Source of the DNA: Ruminococcus flavefaciens AE3010
GTDB taxonomy: Bacteria; Bacillota; Clostridia; Oscillospirales; Ruminococcaceae
Length of the DNA stretch: 64,000 bases
Reading direction: 5' to 3'
NCBI RefSeq assembly: GCF_000526795.1
Contig: NZ_JAGT01000001.1
Span: 1,697,001-1,761,000, forward strand
Both the position numbers and the translations under genes were made by a program. Numbering within the stretch: position 1 is the first letter of the stretch; the number at the start of each line of letters is the position of its first letter. Positions 45,996-54,023 of this stretch are shown here, piece by piece. The notes under the pieces are model-generated. The model worked only from the letters and a program-made list of their open reading frames with translations, ran no database searches and was not told where the DNA came from.

Positions 45996-46922
45996 TTACT
46001 TAAGGTTGATATACTGGCAGATATCCTCTCTCATGCGGATCACTTCGCGGCGTGCAGCCTTTGCGAACTCATGCTCGTCGCAGCCCTCTTTCTTGTACGC
46101 ACACATTACTGCGCGTGAGGAGTTTACGATAGCTCCCAGACCGTTCTCGTCGAAGCCGCCCTTTAAGCCCTCAGCTCCGCCGCCCTGTGCGCCGTAGCCG
46201 GGAACAAGGAACATAGTGTGGGGAAGTCTCTTTCTCAGCTCAGTGAGCATTTCGGGATATGTAGCGCCTACAACTGCGCCTACTGCGGAGTAGCCGTACT
46301 TTCCGCGGCTGTCCTCGCCCCACTTCTCGCACATATCGCCCATACATTCGTAAACTGTGCGTCCGTCAGCCATTTTCATGTCCTGAAGCTCGCCCGATGA
46401 GGGATTTGAAGTCTTGACAAGTACGTAGATACCCTTGTCGCGCTCCTTGCAGACTTTGAGGAGAGGAGCTATGCCGTCTGTGCCGAGGTAGCCGTTTACT
46501 GTAAGAGCGTCAGCACCGAATGGCTCGATATCGCTGCCGCCGATAGTAACTGTACCGAGATGAGCATTTGTGTAAGCTTCCATGGTAGCGCCGATGTCGT
46601 TGCGCTTGCCGTCTGTCATAACGAACATGCCGTTGAGCTTTGCGTAGCGGATAGTCTTTTCAAGAGTTCTTATGCCGTAGTGACCGTACATCTCATAGTA
46701 TGCAGCCTGGGGCTTGATAGCAGGAACTATGTCATGTATCTCGTCGATGATAGCCTGATTGAAGTCGAATATTGCCTTTGCAGCAGCCTTTAATGTCCAG
46801 CCGTCGCTGTCGAGGTAACGGCGCTGAATGAACTCGGGAACGTACTCCAGCTTAGGGTCAAGACCTACCACCGTAGGATTTTTCAGTTCGATGATCTTTT
46901 CGATAAGTCTGTCAAATGACAT
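45996..46922 (-). CDS. pyrF: Orotidine 5'-phosphate decarboxylase, type 2
   Basis: A 308-residue enzyme that decarboxylates OMP to UMP. The catalytic K/D array is seen in MTDGKRNDIGA, and the phosphate loop in GYGAQGGG. The start VGLDPKLEYVP and the length fit the type 2 subfamily. It starts 17 bp after pyrC ends. GGAGGAG precedes the ATG. Confidence 0.96.
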   Translation of the reverse strand: MSFDRLIEKIIELKNPTVVGLDPKLEYVPEFIQRRYLDSDGWTLKAAAKAIFDFNQAIIDEIHDIVPAIKPQAAYYEMYGHYGIRTLEKTIRYAKLNGMFVMTDGKRNDIGATMEAYTNAHLGTVTIGGSDIEPFGADALTVNGYLGTDGIAPLLKVCKERDKGIYVLVKTSNPSSGELQDMKMADGRTVYECMGDMCEKWGEDSRGKYGYSAVGAVVGATYPEMLTELRKRLPHTMFLVPGYGAQGGGAEGLKGGFDENGLGAIVNSSRAVMCAYKKEGCDEHEFAKAARREVIRMREDICQYINLK

Positions 46923-46939
46923 ATTTTCTCCTCCTGTAA

Positions 46940-48208
46940 TTACATTTCATTATATCTTATCTCGCCCTTTGATATGGTGACGAGAGGCTTTCCTGTGAGC
47001 TCCATGCCCTTGAAAACTGTGTTATGTGACTTTGAGTGGAGCTTTTCTGGCTCTACTGTCCATTTTCTGTTTATGTCGGCAATGAGCAGGTCAGCAGTAC
47101 TGCCCACCTTTATGCTGGGTATGTCAAGTCCCAGTATCTTACGTGGATTTACGCACATAAGCTCCACAACTCTGTGCAGGTCTATCTCACCTGTGTGGTA
47201 AAGAGCCGTCAGCGTTGCTGCCAGTGAAGTTTCCAGTCCCACAACTCCGTTGGGAGCCTTCTCGAAATCAGCCTTTTCCTCGGCAGCATGGGGCGCATGG
47301 TCTGTGATTATGCAGTCTATAGTGCCGTCCTTGACAGCCTCGATTATAGCCTTAACGTCCTCGGGAGTTCTCAGGGGCGGATTCATGCGGTAGTCCGCGT
47401 CGCGCTTCTCTAAAAGCTTATCCGTCAGCATGAAATAATGGGGAGCAGTCTCGCAGGTGACTTTTACGCCCCTTGACTTTGCGAAGCGTATCATCGCAGC
47501 GCTGCCCTCGGTGGAAACGTGGCATATATGTATCCTTGCATCAACTGATGAAGCAAGTATCATCTCTCTTGCGGTTATATAGTCCTCGGAAGCTCTGTCC
47601 ATGCCCTTGACGCCCAGCTTTTCGGAGGTCTCGCCCTTGTTGATGATACCGCCGTTTATTATGCTCAGATCCTCGCAGTGTGAAGCCACCAGCAGTCCGT
47701 TCTCATTTGAGAGCTCCAGTGCCTTTCGCATATTCTCTGCATTCTCAACAGGTCTGCCATCATCGGAGATACATATGCAGCCTGCGGCTTTGAGCGCATC
47801 ATAGTCGCAGAGACCGTTGCCGCTCATTCCGCCTGTAATGCAGCCCACGGGGTAAACGTCAACTCCCGTACCCTTTGCCTTGTCGATGATGTAGCGGATA
47901 GTCTCGGGATCATCGCAGGGGGGCTTTGTGTTGGGCATTGCAAGAACGCCTGTGACTCCGCCTGCAAGAGCAGCTCCGCAGCCTGTGAGCACGTCCTCCT
48001 TATAAGTGAACCCCGGGTCGCGGAGATGAACGTGCATATCGAATATTGAGGGCATGAGTACAAGCCCCGTACCGTCAATGACCTGCTCGGCATCAGCTGT
48101 TATGCCCGCGCCAAGCTCTGCGATAACGCCGTCCTTTATGAGTACGTCTGTTGTGGTATCCGTAACAGTATCAACTGCGCGGATATTCTTGATAAGGATA
48201 GATGACAT
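46940..48208 (-). CDS. pyrC: Dihydroorotase
   Basis: A 422-residue class I dihydroorotase that closes carbamoyl aspartate to dihydroorotate. Zinc ligands: HxH in FDMHVHLRDPG, His in SHCEDLS, His in HICHVSTEGS, and the Asp in ITDHAPHA. It starts 29 bp after pyrR ends and 17 bp before pyrF, all three probably one operon. Aspartate transcarbamoylase (pyrB) is not in this window. Confidence 0.96.
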   Translation of the reverse strand: MSSILIKNIRAVDTVTDTTTDVLIKDGVIAELGAGITADAEQVIDGTGLVLMPSIFDMHVHLRDPGFTYKEDVLTGCGAALAGGVTGVLAMPNTKPPCDDPETIRYIIDKAKGTGVDVYPVGCITGGMSGNGLCDYDALKAAGCICISDDGRPVENAENMRKALELSNENGLLVASHCEDLSIINGGIINKGETSEKLGVKGMDRASEDYITAREMILASSVDARIHICHVSTEGSAAMIRFAKSRGVKVTCETAPHYFMLTDKLLEKRDADYRMNPPLRTPEDVKAIIEAVKDGTIDCIITDHAPHAAEEKADFEKAPNGVVGLETSLAATLTALYHTGEIDLHRVVELMCVNPRKILGLDIPSIKVGSTADLLIADINRKWTVEPEKLHSKSHNTVFKGMELTGKPLVTISKGEIRYNEM

Positions 48209-48237
48209 ATTGACCTCGCTTTCGTTAGTCAGTATTT

Positions 48238-48759
48238 TCAGTATATGGCAACTCCGTCGCTGCCGTCTATTTCCATTGCCGAGACCTTTACTACCTCGCT
48301 GTGAGAGGTGGGGAGATTCTTTCCCACATAGTCGGGACGTATGGGGAGCTCCCTGTGTCCCCTGTCCACCAGCACCGCAAGCTGTATGGAGCGGGGTCTT
48401 CCCCGCTTGATAAGAGCGTCTATAGCCGCACGTGAGCTTCTGCCCGTAAAGATAACGTCGTCCACTATGACCACATCCTTATCCGTGATATCAAAGGGGA
48501 TATCAGTCTTTTCGGCAACGTCGCCGTGCTTGCTGTCGTCGCGGTATGGGGTTATGTCCAGCGCACCGAATGGCACCTGATTCTTTTCAAGCTCCGAGAG
48601 CTTATCTGCAATACGCTTTCCCAGGGGGACTCCCCTTGAAAAGATACCCACGACGCAGAGGTCATCGGTGCCTTTGTTCCTCTCGATTATCTCATAGGAG
48701 ATACGGGCGATAGCACGGGCAATCGCCTTATCGTCCATAATTATGCGCTTCTGCTCCAT
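48238..48759 (-). CDS. pyrR: PyrR bifunctional regulator / uracil phosphoribosyltransferase
   Basis: A 173-residue RNA-binding attenuator and uracil phosphoribosyltransferase. The PRPP loop VVIVDDVIFTGRSSRAA is canonical. PyrR bound to UMP stabilises an anti-antiterminator in the pyr leader and so promotes termination. I start at ATG 48759 (GGAG upstream); the longer frame to 48876 runs through the leader. It leads the pyrR-pyrC-pyrF operon under its own attenuator. Confidence 0.95.
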   Translation of the reverse strand: MEQKRIIMDDKAIARAIARISYEIIERNKGTDDLCVVGIFSRGVPLGKRIADKLSELEKNQVPFGALDITPYRDDSKHGDVAEKTDIPFDITDKDVVIVDDVIFTGRSSRAAIDALIKRGRPRSIQLAVLVDRGHRELPIRPDYVGKNLPTSHSEVVKVSAMEIDGSDGVAIY

Positions 48760-48776
48760 AGGCAGCACTCCATTCA

Positions 48777-48909
48777 ACAAAAAATGCTCCCCGCCGCGGC
48801 AGGGAGCATACTTACAGTTATAGCTATGGTTATAGTTATAGTTACAGTATTTACGAACGCGCCTTGCCGACCTCACGGGATCGAATTAAAGGGTAGCTTA
48901 CAATCAACA
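48777..48909 (-). promoter_or_regulatory. PyrR-dependent attenuator leader
   Basis: The minus-strand leader contains TCCCGTGAGGTC (48869-48880), which matches the PyrR binding-loop pattern (UCCNGNGAGGYU), and an intrinsic terminator (stem ATGCTCCC / GGGAGCAT, 48784-48809, then Ts) just before pyrR. The intervening CTATAAC-rich segment could contribute to the antiterminator, which I could not resolve by eye. Confidence 0.85.
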
Positions 48910-48914
48910 CATCT

Positions 48915-48943
48915 ATTATACCACATTGAAAAACTCTTGTCCA
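48915..48943 (-). promoter_or_regulatory. pyr operon promoter
   Basis: On the minus strand TGGACA (48938-48943), a 17-bp spacer and TATAAT (48915-48920). It is divergent to the promoter of the DUF6897-like gene. Confidence 0.82.
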
Positions 48944-48968
48944 GTGATTTTAATATTATTATTATCAA

Positions 48969-48997
48969 TTGACAAATTAATTGATATCTGATATAAT
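48969..48997 (+). promoter_or_regulatory. Promoter of the DUF6897-like gene
   Basis: A consensus TTGACA (48969-48974), a 17-bp spacer and TATAAT (48992-48997). Confidence 0.85.
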
Positions 48998-49048
48998 ATT
49001 AAGTATATTATACAAAAACTTCCGTTTTATGTAAAAAGGAGGTATACG

Positions 49049-49393
49049 ATGCAATACTGGTGGATGTGGTTTATATTATTTCTGGTGCTGTTTGTTCTGC
49101 CTGCGCAGAGAGCAAGACAGCTCAGACGTATCAGGATCGCAAAAAAGAACCGAGATAAAAGAAAAAAAGGAGTTTTTACCATGAATGAGCTTATAAAGAA
49201 CTATATTGGCAAGGAAGTTGTCATCTATGTTTCGACCTCAGGAGTTTCAGGCGTTGTAACAAAGATCGAGGATAACTGGATAGAAGTGGAGAACAAAAAC
49301 GGTCAGAAGCAGCTGCTGAACGCAGACTATATCAGCCGTATACAGGAATATCCACGCAATAAGAAAGGCAAGAAGAAGCTTGTAGCAGTATGA
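49049..49393 (+). CDS. Small DUF6897-like protein with membrane anchor and possible internal start
   Basis: A 114-residue protein with an N-terminal hydrophobic helix (WWMWFILFLVLFVLP), a basic linker and a small beta domain (MNELIKNYIGKEVVIY, then VVTKIEDNWIEVE) that resembles an Sm-like or DUF6897 fold. AAAAGGAGG precedes the ATG at 49049. A second, in-frame ATG (49181, residue 45) also has a strong AAAGGAG site, so a 70-residue soluble form could be made. The family name is from recall. Confidence 0.75.
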   Translation: MQYWWMWFILFLVLFVLPAQRARQLRRIRIAKKNRDKRKKGVFTMNELIKNYIGKEVVIYVSTSGVSGVVTKIEDNWIEVENKNGQKQLLNADYISRIQEYPRNKKGKKKLVAV

Positions 49394-49404
49394 GCTGCCG
49401 AGAT

Positions 49405-49436
49405 ATCCCCCGAAAAAATTTCGCGGGGATTTTTTA
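49405..49436 (+). terminator. Terminator after the DUF6897-like gene
   Basis: Stem ATCCCC / GGGGAT with an A/T-rich loop and a following T-run. Confidence 0.75.
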
Positions 49437-49457
49437 TGTCCCATCACGTATTCTTAG

Positions 49458-49486
49458 TTGCAATTTGATGTACCGTGTGTTATAAT
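49458..49486 (+). promoter_or_regulatory. trmB promoter
   Basis: TTGCAA (49458-49463), a 17-bp spacer and TATAAT (49481-49486). Confidence 0.82.
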
Positions 49487-49514
49487 AAAAACAATCTGAT
49501 ATTGGAGGAATAAT

Positions 49515-50183
49515 ATGAGGATTCGACACAAACCATGGGCAAAGCCCGAGCTTGAGGCTTGTCCCTTTTATATACCAGAGCCCCAGAAGCAGATCGGTCA
49601 CTGGCGCGAGCTCTTCTCAGAGCCCCAAAAGCCTCTGTATGTGGAGCTCGGCTGCGGCAAGGGCGGCTTCATATCCCAGGCTGCTCCAGCACACCCCGAG
49701 GTGAACTTCATAGCAATGGATATCAAGAACGAAATGCTGGTACTTGCCAAGCGCAAGCTTGAAGCTGCCTATGAAGCCAAGGGGGCTTCTCCCGAGGATA
49801 ACGTGCGCATTGCTATCCAGAACATCGAGCGCCTTGAACTGGCATGGGACGAAAATGACAGCGCAGACCGTATCTACATAAACTTCTGCAATCCGTGGCC
49901 TAAGGCAAAGCACAAGAAGCGCCGCCTTACCCATACCCGTCAGCTGGTGAACTACAAGAAGTTCCTCCGCGGCGAGCTGTGGTTCAAGACCGACGACGAC
50001 GAGCTTTTTGAGGAAAGCTTCGAGTACTTCGAGGAAGCGGGCTTCAAAATCAAATACAAGACATACGACCTTCATGCCGAAAGTCCCTATGAGAACTTCG
50101 TGACGGAGCATGAGAAGATGTTCTCAGACGAGGGCAAGAAGATAAAGTTTCTCATAGCAGAGCCCATAAGGGAGGAAAAGTAA
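49515..50183 (+). CDS. trmB: tRNA (guanine-N7-)-methyltransferase
   Basis: A 222-residue SAM-dependent enzyme that methylates G46 in the variable loop of tRNAs. SAM motif I is VELGCGKGGFIS; the TrmB signature is NFCNPWPKAKHKKRRL. GGAGGAA precedes the ATG at 49515. It overlaps the next small gene by one base (TAATG). Confidence 0.95.
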   Translation: MRIRHKPWAKPELEACPFYIPEPQKQIGHWRELFSEPQKPLYVELGCGKGGFISQAAPAHPEVNFIAMDIKNEMLVLAKRKLEAAYEAKGASPEDNVRIAIQNIERLELAWDENDSADRIYINFCNPWPKAKHKKRRLTHTRQLVNYKKFLRGELWFKTDDDELFEESFEYFEEAGFKIKYKTYDLHAESPYENFVTEHEKMFSDEGKKIKFLIAEPIREEK

Positions 50184-50392
50184 TGGATTTCAAAAAAGAC
50201 TTCCACGGAATACACATTGAGGGCGGCTCCATAAAGACCGCAGGCAAGGGAAATCTTTCGGTCACAGAGGACGTGCCGCAGAATATCCGCACAAAGATCG
50301 ATCCCAAGACTGTGGCAAAGACCGCCGCAAAGGCAGCAGCCCTCACAGGGCTTGTCCTGCTCAAACACAAAGCAAAGAAGCGTAAATCATAA
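50183..50392 (+). CDS. Small basic protein coupled to trmB, unknown
   Basis: A 69-residue protein. The N-terminal half is acidic/neutral (FHGIHIEGGSIKTAG), followed by a hydrophobic Ala/Leu stretch (about 46-61) and a very basic tail (KHKAKKRKS). Its ATG overlaps the trmB stop and GGGAGGAA sits inside the trmB end. It could associate with the membrane. No family was recognised. Confidence 0.6.
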   Translation: MDFKKDFHGIHIEGGSIKTAGKGNLSVTEDVPQNIRTKIDPKTVAKTAAKAAALTGLVLLKHKAKKRKS

Positions 50393-50401
50393 TTTACGTT
50401 T

Positions 50402-50456
50402 GTAGGGGCGGATATTATCCGCCCGAAATGTAGGGGACGGCGTCTCGACGTCCCGT
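50402..50456. repeat. Two short palindromes after the small gene
   Basis: TGTAGGGGCGGATATTATCC (50402 onward) and GTAGGGGACGGCGTCTCGAC (50430 onward), both of the TGTAGGGG-edged palindrome family. Confidence 0.78.
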
Positions 50457-50486
50457 TTGGTAGGGACGTTTTCCGAAAAACATTAA

Positions 50487-50836
50487 GGGACGCCCTCTCT
50501 TGCAGGACCCCCTAATCGGGTCCGTCCCCTCTGTCGCGCTGCGACATCTCCCCACCCCGTGGGGAGTCACCCTCTCCAGAAAACAATTCACTGGATTGTT
50601 TTCGGGATTCACCCTTGCGGTGACTCCCTATAGTATAGGGAGATGCCCGAAGGGCAGAGGGTCGTCGCTCCTGTTAGGAGCGCCTTCGTAAAGTTTCGCT
50701 GTTCTTTAAAAGCTGGGAACAGCGACCAGAAGCGCTGCCTCTGACCTTACTGGTACGTCCCCTCTGTCGCTACGCGACATCTCCCCATCTTATGGGGAGT
50801 CACTCTGCCAAAGGAACACAGTCCCTTTGGAATCCC
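50487..50836. repeat. Mosaic palindrome island 3
   Basis: About 350 bp with GGGACGCC, GACATCTCCCCACCCCGTG palindromes (two copies), a GAAAACAATTCACTGGATTG variant, and CCTCTGTCGC boxes. It lies between a small gene and the ddh promoter. No gene is seen. Confidence 0.78.
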
Positions 50837-50881
50837 GTTCATATCCTCAGGAAGTTATTACGTTAAATTATGATTTAAAGC

Positions 50882-50910
50882 TTTACAACTCTAGAAAAAG
50901 GTGATATAAT
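50882..50910 (+). promoter_or_regulatory. ddh promoter
   Basis: TTTACA (50882-50887), a 17-bp spacer and TATAAT (50905-50910). Confidence 0.8.
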
Positions 50911-50965
50911 GTTTATAAGCTGCGTTCAATGGCGAGCGCAGTAATCATAAAGGAGGAATTTCCAA

Positions 50966-51955
50966 ATGGGAAAAGTAAGAATAGGTATTTCAGGCTACGG
51001 CAACCTCGGAAGAGGCGTTGAGCTGGCTATCCGCCAGAACGACGATATGGAGCTGGCAGGCATCTTCACCCGCCGCGATCCTTCAACAGTTAAGCCCCTT
51101 ACAGCAGGAGCTAAGGTATACAGCATAGCCGACGCTGAAAAAATGGCAAACGACATAGACGTTATGATAATCTGCGGAGGAAGCGCTACAGACCTTCCCA
51201 AGCAGACTCCCGAAATGGCAAAGCTCTTCAACGTTATCGACAGCTTTGACACTCACGCAAGAATCCCCGAGCACTTCGCAAACGTTGACAAGGCAGCCAA
51301 GGAGAGCGGTCACCTCGCATTCATCTCACTTGGCTGGGACCCGGGTCTCTTCTCACTGAACAGACTTTACGCCGAGTCAATACTCCCCAACGGCAAGAGC
51401 TACACATTCTGGGGCAAGGGCGTAAGCCAGGGTCACTCAGACGCTATCCGCCGCGTTGAGGGCGTTAAGCGCGGTATTCAGTACACTGTTCCTATAGAGT
51501 CAGCTATGGAAGCTGTCCGCAGCGGCAGCCAGCCTGAGCTCACAACACGCCAGAAGCACAAGAGAGAGTGCTGGATAGTTGCTGAGGAGGGCGCTGACCT
51601 TGCAAAGATCGAGAACGACATCAAGACAATGAAGAACTACTTCGACGAGTACGATACAACCGTAAACTTCATCAGCGAAGAGGAGTTCGACGCTAAGCAC
51701 AACAAGATGCCTCACGGCGGCTTCGTAATGAGAAGCGGTCTCACAGGCGACGGTGAAAAGACTCATCAGATGATAGAGTACTCACTGAAGCTTGAGTCCA
51801 ACCCCGAGTTCACAGCAAGCGTGCTCATCTGCTACGCAAGAGCACTTGCAAGACTCAAGGCTGAGGGAGCTACAGGCTGCAGGACTGCATTCGACATCGC
51901 ACCTGCATATCTTTCAAAGCTCAGCGGCGAAGAGCTGAGAGCTTCAATGCTTTAA
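50966..51955 (+). CDS. ddh: meso-Diaminopimelate dehydrogenase
   Basis: A 329-residue NADPH-dependent enzyme that makes meso-DAP from tetrahydrodipicolinate in one step. The N-terminal NADP-binding loop is GISGYGNLGRG; the central region CGGSATDLPKQ, FDTHARIPEHF and SLGWDPGLFSLNR fits Ddh. AAAGGAGGAA precedes the ATG. It would supply DAP for lysine and peptidoglycan. The long AT-rich leader after the promoter shows no obvious riboswitch. Confidence 0.95.
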   Translation: MGKVRIGISGYGNLGRGVELAIRQNDDMELAGIFTRRDPSTVKPLTAGAKVYSIADAEKMANDIDVMIICGGSATDLPKQTPEMAKLFNVIDSFDTHARIPEHFANVDKAAKESGHLAFISLGWDPGLFSLNRLYAESILPNGKSYTFWGKGVSQGHSDAIRRVEGVKRGIQYTVPIESAMEAVRSGSQPELTTRQKHKRECWIVAEEGADLAKIENDIKTMKNYFDEYDTTVNFISEEEFDAKHNKMPHGGFVMRSGLTGDGEKTHQMIEYSLKLESNPEFTASVLICYARALARLKAEGATGCRTAFDIAPAYLSKLSGEELRASML

Positions 51956-51971
51956 TAAGACCACAATAACG

Positions 51972-52008
51972 AAAAAGTACGGAAACCGAATGTTTCCGTA
52001 CTTTTTTT
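51972..52008. terminator. Bidirectional terminator between ddh and the radical SAM gene
   Basis: A long stem AAAGTACGGAAAC / GTTTCCGTACTTT with a 5-nt loop, with A-run before and T-run after, so it can serve both convergent transcripts. Confidence 0.92.
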
Positions 52009-52040
52009 GTTCTATACCTAATATATCATGACAGATATCA

Positions 52041-53114
52041 TCAGAAAAGGATATCCTTGAAGCAGACCTGAGGCTTGTTATTGTCGAAGTCCCAGCTGTG
52101 ATATGCGTCGCCGTGGCAGAATTCCTTCTGGTCACACTTTGAACAGACCTCGTTATCATCTGCAAGGTCACGGCGGAATATCTGGAATTTGTTCTTCCAT
52201 ACCTCGCTGAATCTGTCAGTGAGGATATTGCCCTGTATGAACTCGGGACGGCGCTCTATATCGAGACAAGCCATGATATCACCGTTTGCAGCGATACTTG
52301 CAGTGTACAGACCTGCTGTGCAGAGGTAGTACCAGTCGCGCACCTCGCGCTCGTACTCCAGACCGAGATAGTGGCTGCAGCCGTAGCATACAGGCTCGCC
52401 TGCTATACGCTTGTTTCTGATAAACTCAAAGAGATACTTGTAGTCATCGGGAGTAAGGATAAGCTCGGGGTGCTGTTTTGCACGTCCCATAGGCTCCATA
52501 TTGACAACTCGCCATGAGTCGATATCCATTTCGTTGAATATCTTGAACATCTCGTCAAGCTCCTTGATACTCTTGTGAGTAACAACAGTAGTTACCTGTA
52601 TATGCTCAAAGCCGCCCACACGGATAAGGCTCTCGATACCGTTCATAGCTCTCTCATAGCCCTTGGGAGTTCTTCTGAACTCGTCGTGAGTAGCCTCCAG
52701 ACCGTCGATACTTACAGAGATGGTAGCCATACCTGTTCTTTTAAGGTCACGGGCAACGCTGTCATCGATAAGGGTAGCGTTGCTTGTCATGCCCCACTGG
52801 AAGCCAAGCTCGTGGGCAGCTCCCAGAATATCGAAGAAGTCCTTTCTCAGCAGGGGCTCTCCGCCTGTGATATCAAGCATCTTGCCCTTTGTGGTCATAT
52901 CCTCCTTTACCTGTTCAAGGAAGGTCCTGTACTGCTCAACGGTGAGCTCATCGGAGGCAACATCGCCGCAGCGGCTTCCGCAGTGGAGACATCTCTCGTT
53001 GCAGCGGACAGTTAGCTCGAGGAAAAGGTTGCGGATCTGTGGGTCCTTCATAAGCTTCTGTCGGTAGTCCCTCATCTGTCTGAGGTGTTCAAGCTTCATT
53101 TTTTCGTCGAGCAT
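52041..53114 (-). CDS. Radical SAM/SPASM enzyme linked to YG-P-motif proteins
   Basis: A 357-residue protein. The radical SAM cluster motif is CNERCLHC (C38, C42, C45), with GGEP at 84-87. The SPASM-type C-terminus has C265, C283, C324, C327, C333 and C351, with a further pair C243/C246; the usual C-x3-C partner after C333 reads HGDA, so one expected ligand is Ala337. SPASM enzymes commonly modify peptides or proteins. The ATG is 3 nt after the stop of a dockerin protein gene, and its ribosome binding site lies within that gene. The substrate is inferred to be the neighbouring proteins. Confidence 0.88.
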   Translation of the reverse strand: MLDEKMKLEHLRQMRDYRQKLMKDPQIRNLFLELTVRCNERCLHCGSRCGDVASDELTVEQYRTFLEQVKEDMTTKGKMLDITGGEPLLRKDFFDILGAAHELGFQWGMTSNATLIDDSVARDLKRTGMATISVSIDGLEATHDEFRRTPKGYERAMNGIESLIRVGGFEHIQVTTVVTHKSIKELDEMFKIFNEMDIDSWRVVNMEPMGRAKQHPELILTPDDYKYLFEFIRNKRIAGEPVCYGCSHYLGLEYEREVRDWYYLCTAGLYTASIAANGDIMACLDIERRPEFIQGNILTDRFSEVWKNKFQIFRRDLADDNEVCSKCDQKEFCHGDAYHSWDFDNNKPQVCFKDILF

Positions 53115-53117
53115 ATA

Positions 53118-53984
53118 TTACTTCTCCTCGGGTGTTATTTGCTGTGCAGTAGTTTCGGTAGTCTGATTCGGATTTATCATCTGAGCCTTTGCATCTCTTG
53201 ACGGCATGATGCCATACAGAGTTACTACAGTATCCTTTATAGGCTCATATGTAGTTGTGGTAGTAGTGGAAGTTCCTGTCGTGGTAGTATTCTCGGGAGC
53301 TGTTGTGATCTGCTCTATCTCGATATTATGGCTTCCATACCAGTAATTGAACCTTTCCTGAAGCTCCTGCTTTGTCACCTTGCCGAGAACATACTGCTGG
53401 AGCAGGATAAGATCGGAGATAGACAGCTTTCCGTCATTGTTCATATCAGCGTAATATGCTTCCATGAACTGGTCGGAATACCTTTCAGTTCCCTTTACCA
53501 GCATCTTTCTTACCGCAAGGATATCGAAGCTGTCAACGTAGCCGTCAAAATTTACATCTCCCACAAAATTCTGAAGCGGCGGTCCGTAAACAGGCTGTAC
53601 TGTTGTAGTGGTAAGGGTAATGACATCATCGGGAATACTTGTAGTTGTTGCAGTAAGGGAGGTAGTCGGCTTGGTTCCGTAAACAGGCTCTACTACTGTT
53701 GTAGTGAGCTGATTGATGTCTCTGATAGTAGTTGTTGAAGGACATACACCGTAAAGAGTCACTGTAGTAGTTTTTGTAGCCTCAATGAGCTTTGTGGTAG
53801 TTGTTACCTGTGGATCATTTTCCTGCTGTCCGCTGTTCCAGTTGGGATCCTCTAATCTTATTGTCTCAACAGGGTCCACCACAGGACGTCCTGCATTGCC
53901 ATCCTCTGCCACTGCAGGCATAGCCATAGCGTTTGATACTGCGAACATTGCCGCGGTAAGTAACGTGTGAATTGTTTTTTTCAT
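53118..53984 (-). CDS. Exported dockerin protein with four YG-P motifs (protein A)
   Basis: A 288-residue protein with a signal peptide (1-26, cut near VAEDG), Thr-rich linkers and a type I dockerin (about 141-203: GDVNFDGYVDSFD and ADMNNDGKLSISD). No catalytic domain is visible. Four short motifs stand out in the linkers: LYGVCP (Y78), VYGTKP (Y102), VYGPPL (Y133) and LYGIMP (Y257). GAGGAG precedes the ATG. The stop is 3 nt before the radical SAM gene. The repeated motif and the coupling suggest that this is a substrate; this is inference. Confidence 0.85.
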   Translation of the reverse strand: MKKTIHTLLTAAMFAVSNAMAMPAVAEDGNAGRPVVDPVETIRLEDPNWNSGQQENDPQVTTTTKLIEATKTTTVTLYGVCPSTTTIRDINQLTTTVVEPVYGTKPTTSLTATTTSIPDDVITLTTTTVQPVYGPPLQNFVGDVNFDGYVDSFDILAVRKMLVKGTERYSDQFMEAYYADMNNDGKLSISDLILLQQYVLGKVTKQELQERFNYWYGSHNIEIEQITTAPENTTTTGTSTTTTTTYEPIKDTVVTLYGIMPSRDAKAQMINPNQTTETTAQQITPEEK

Positions 53985-54023
53985 GTTTGAACACTCCTCT
54001 CAATATTTTTCAGTTTTATATTC

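Noticed and set aside
50393..50965. A tRNA or small RNA in the long gap before ddh
   Set aside because: The strong palindromes match the repeat families of the window, and no tRNA-like arms with a CCA end or T-loop were found.
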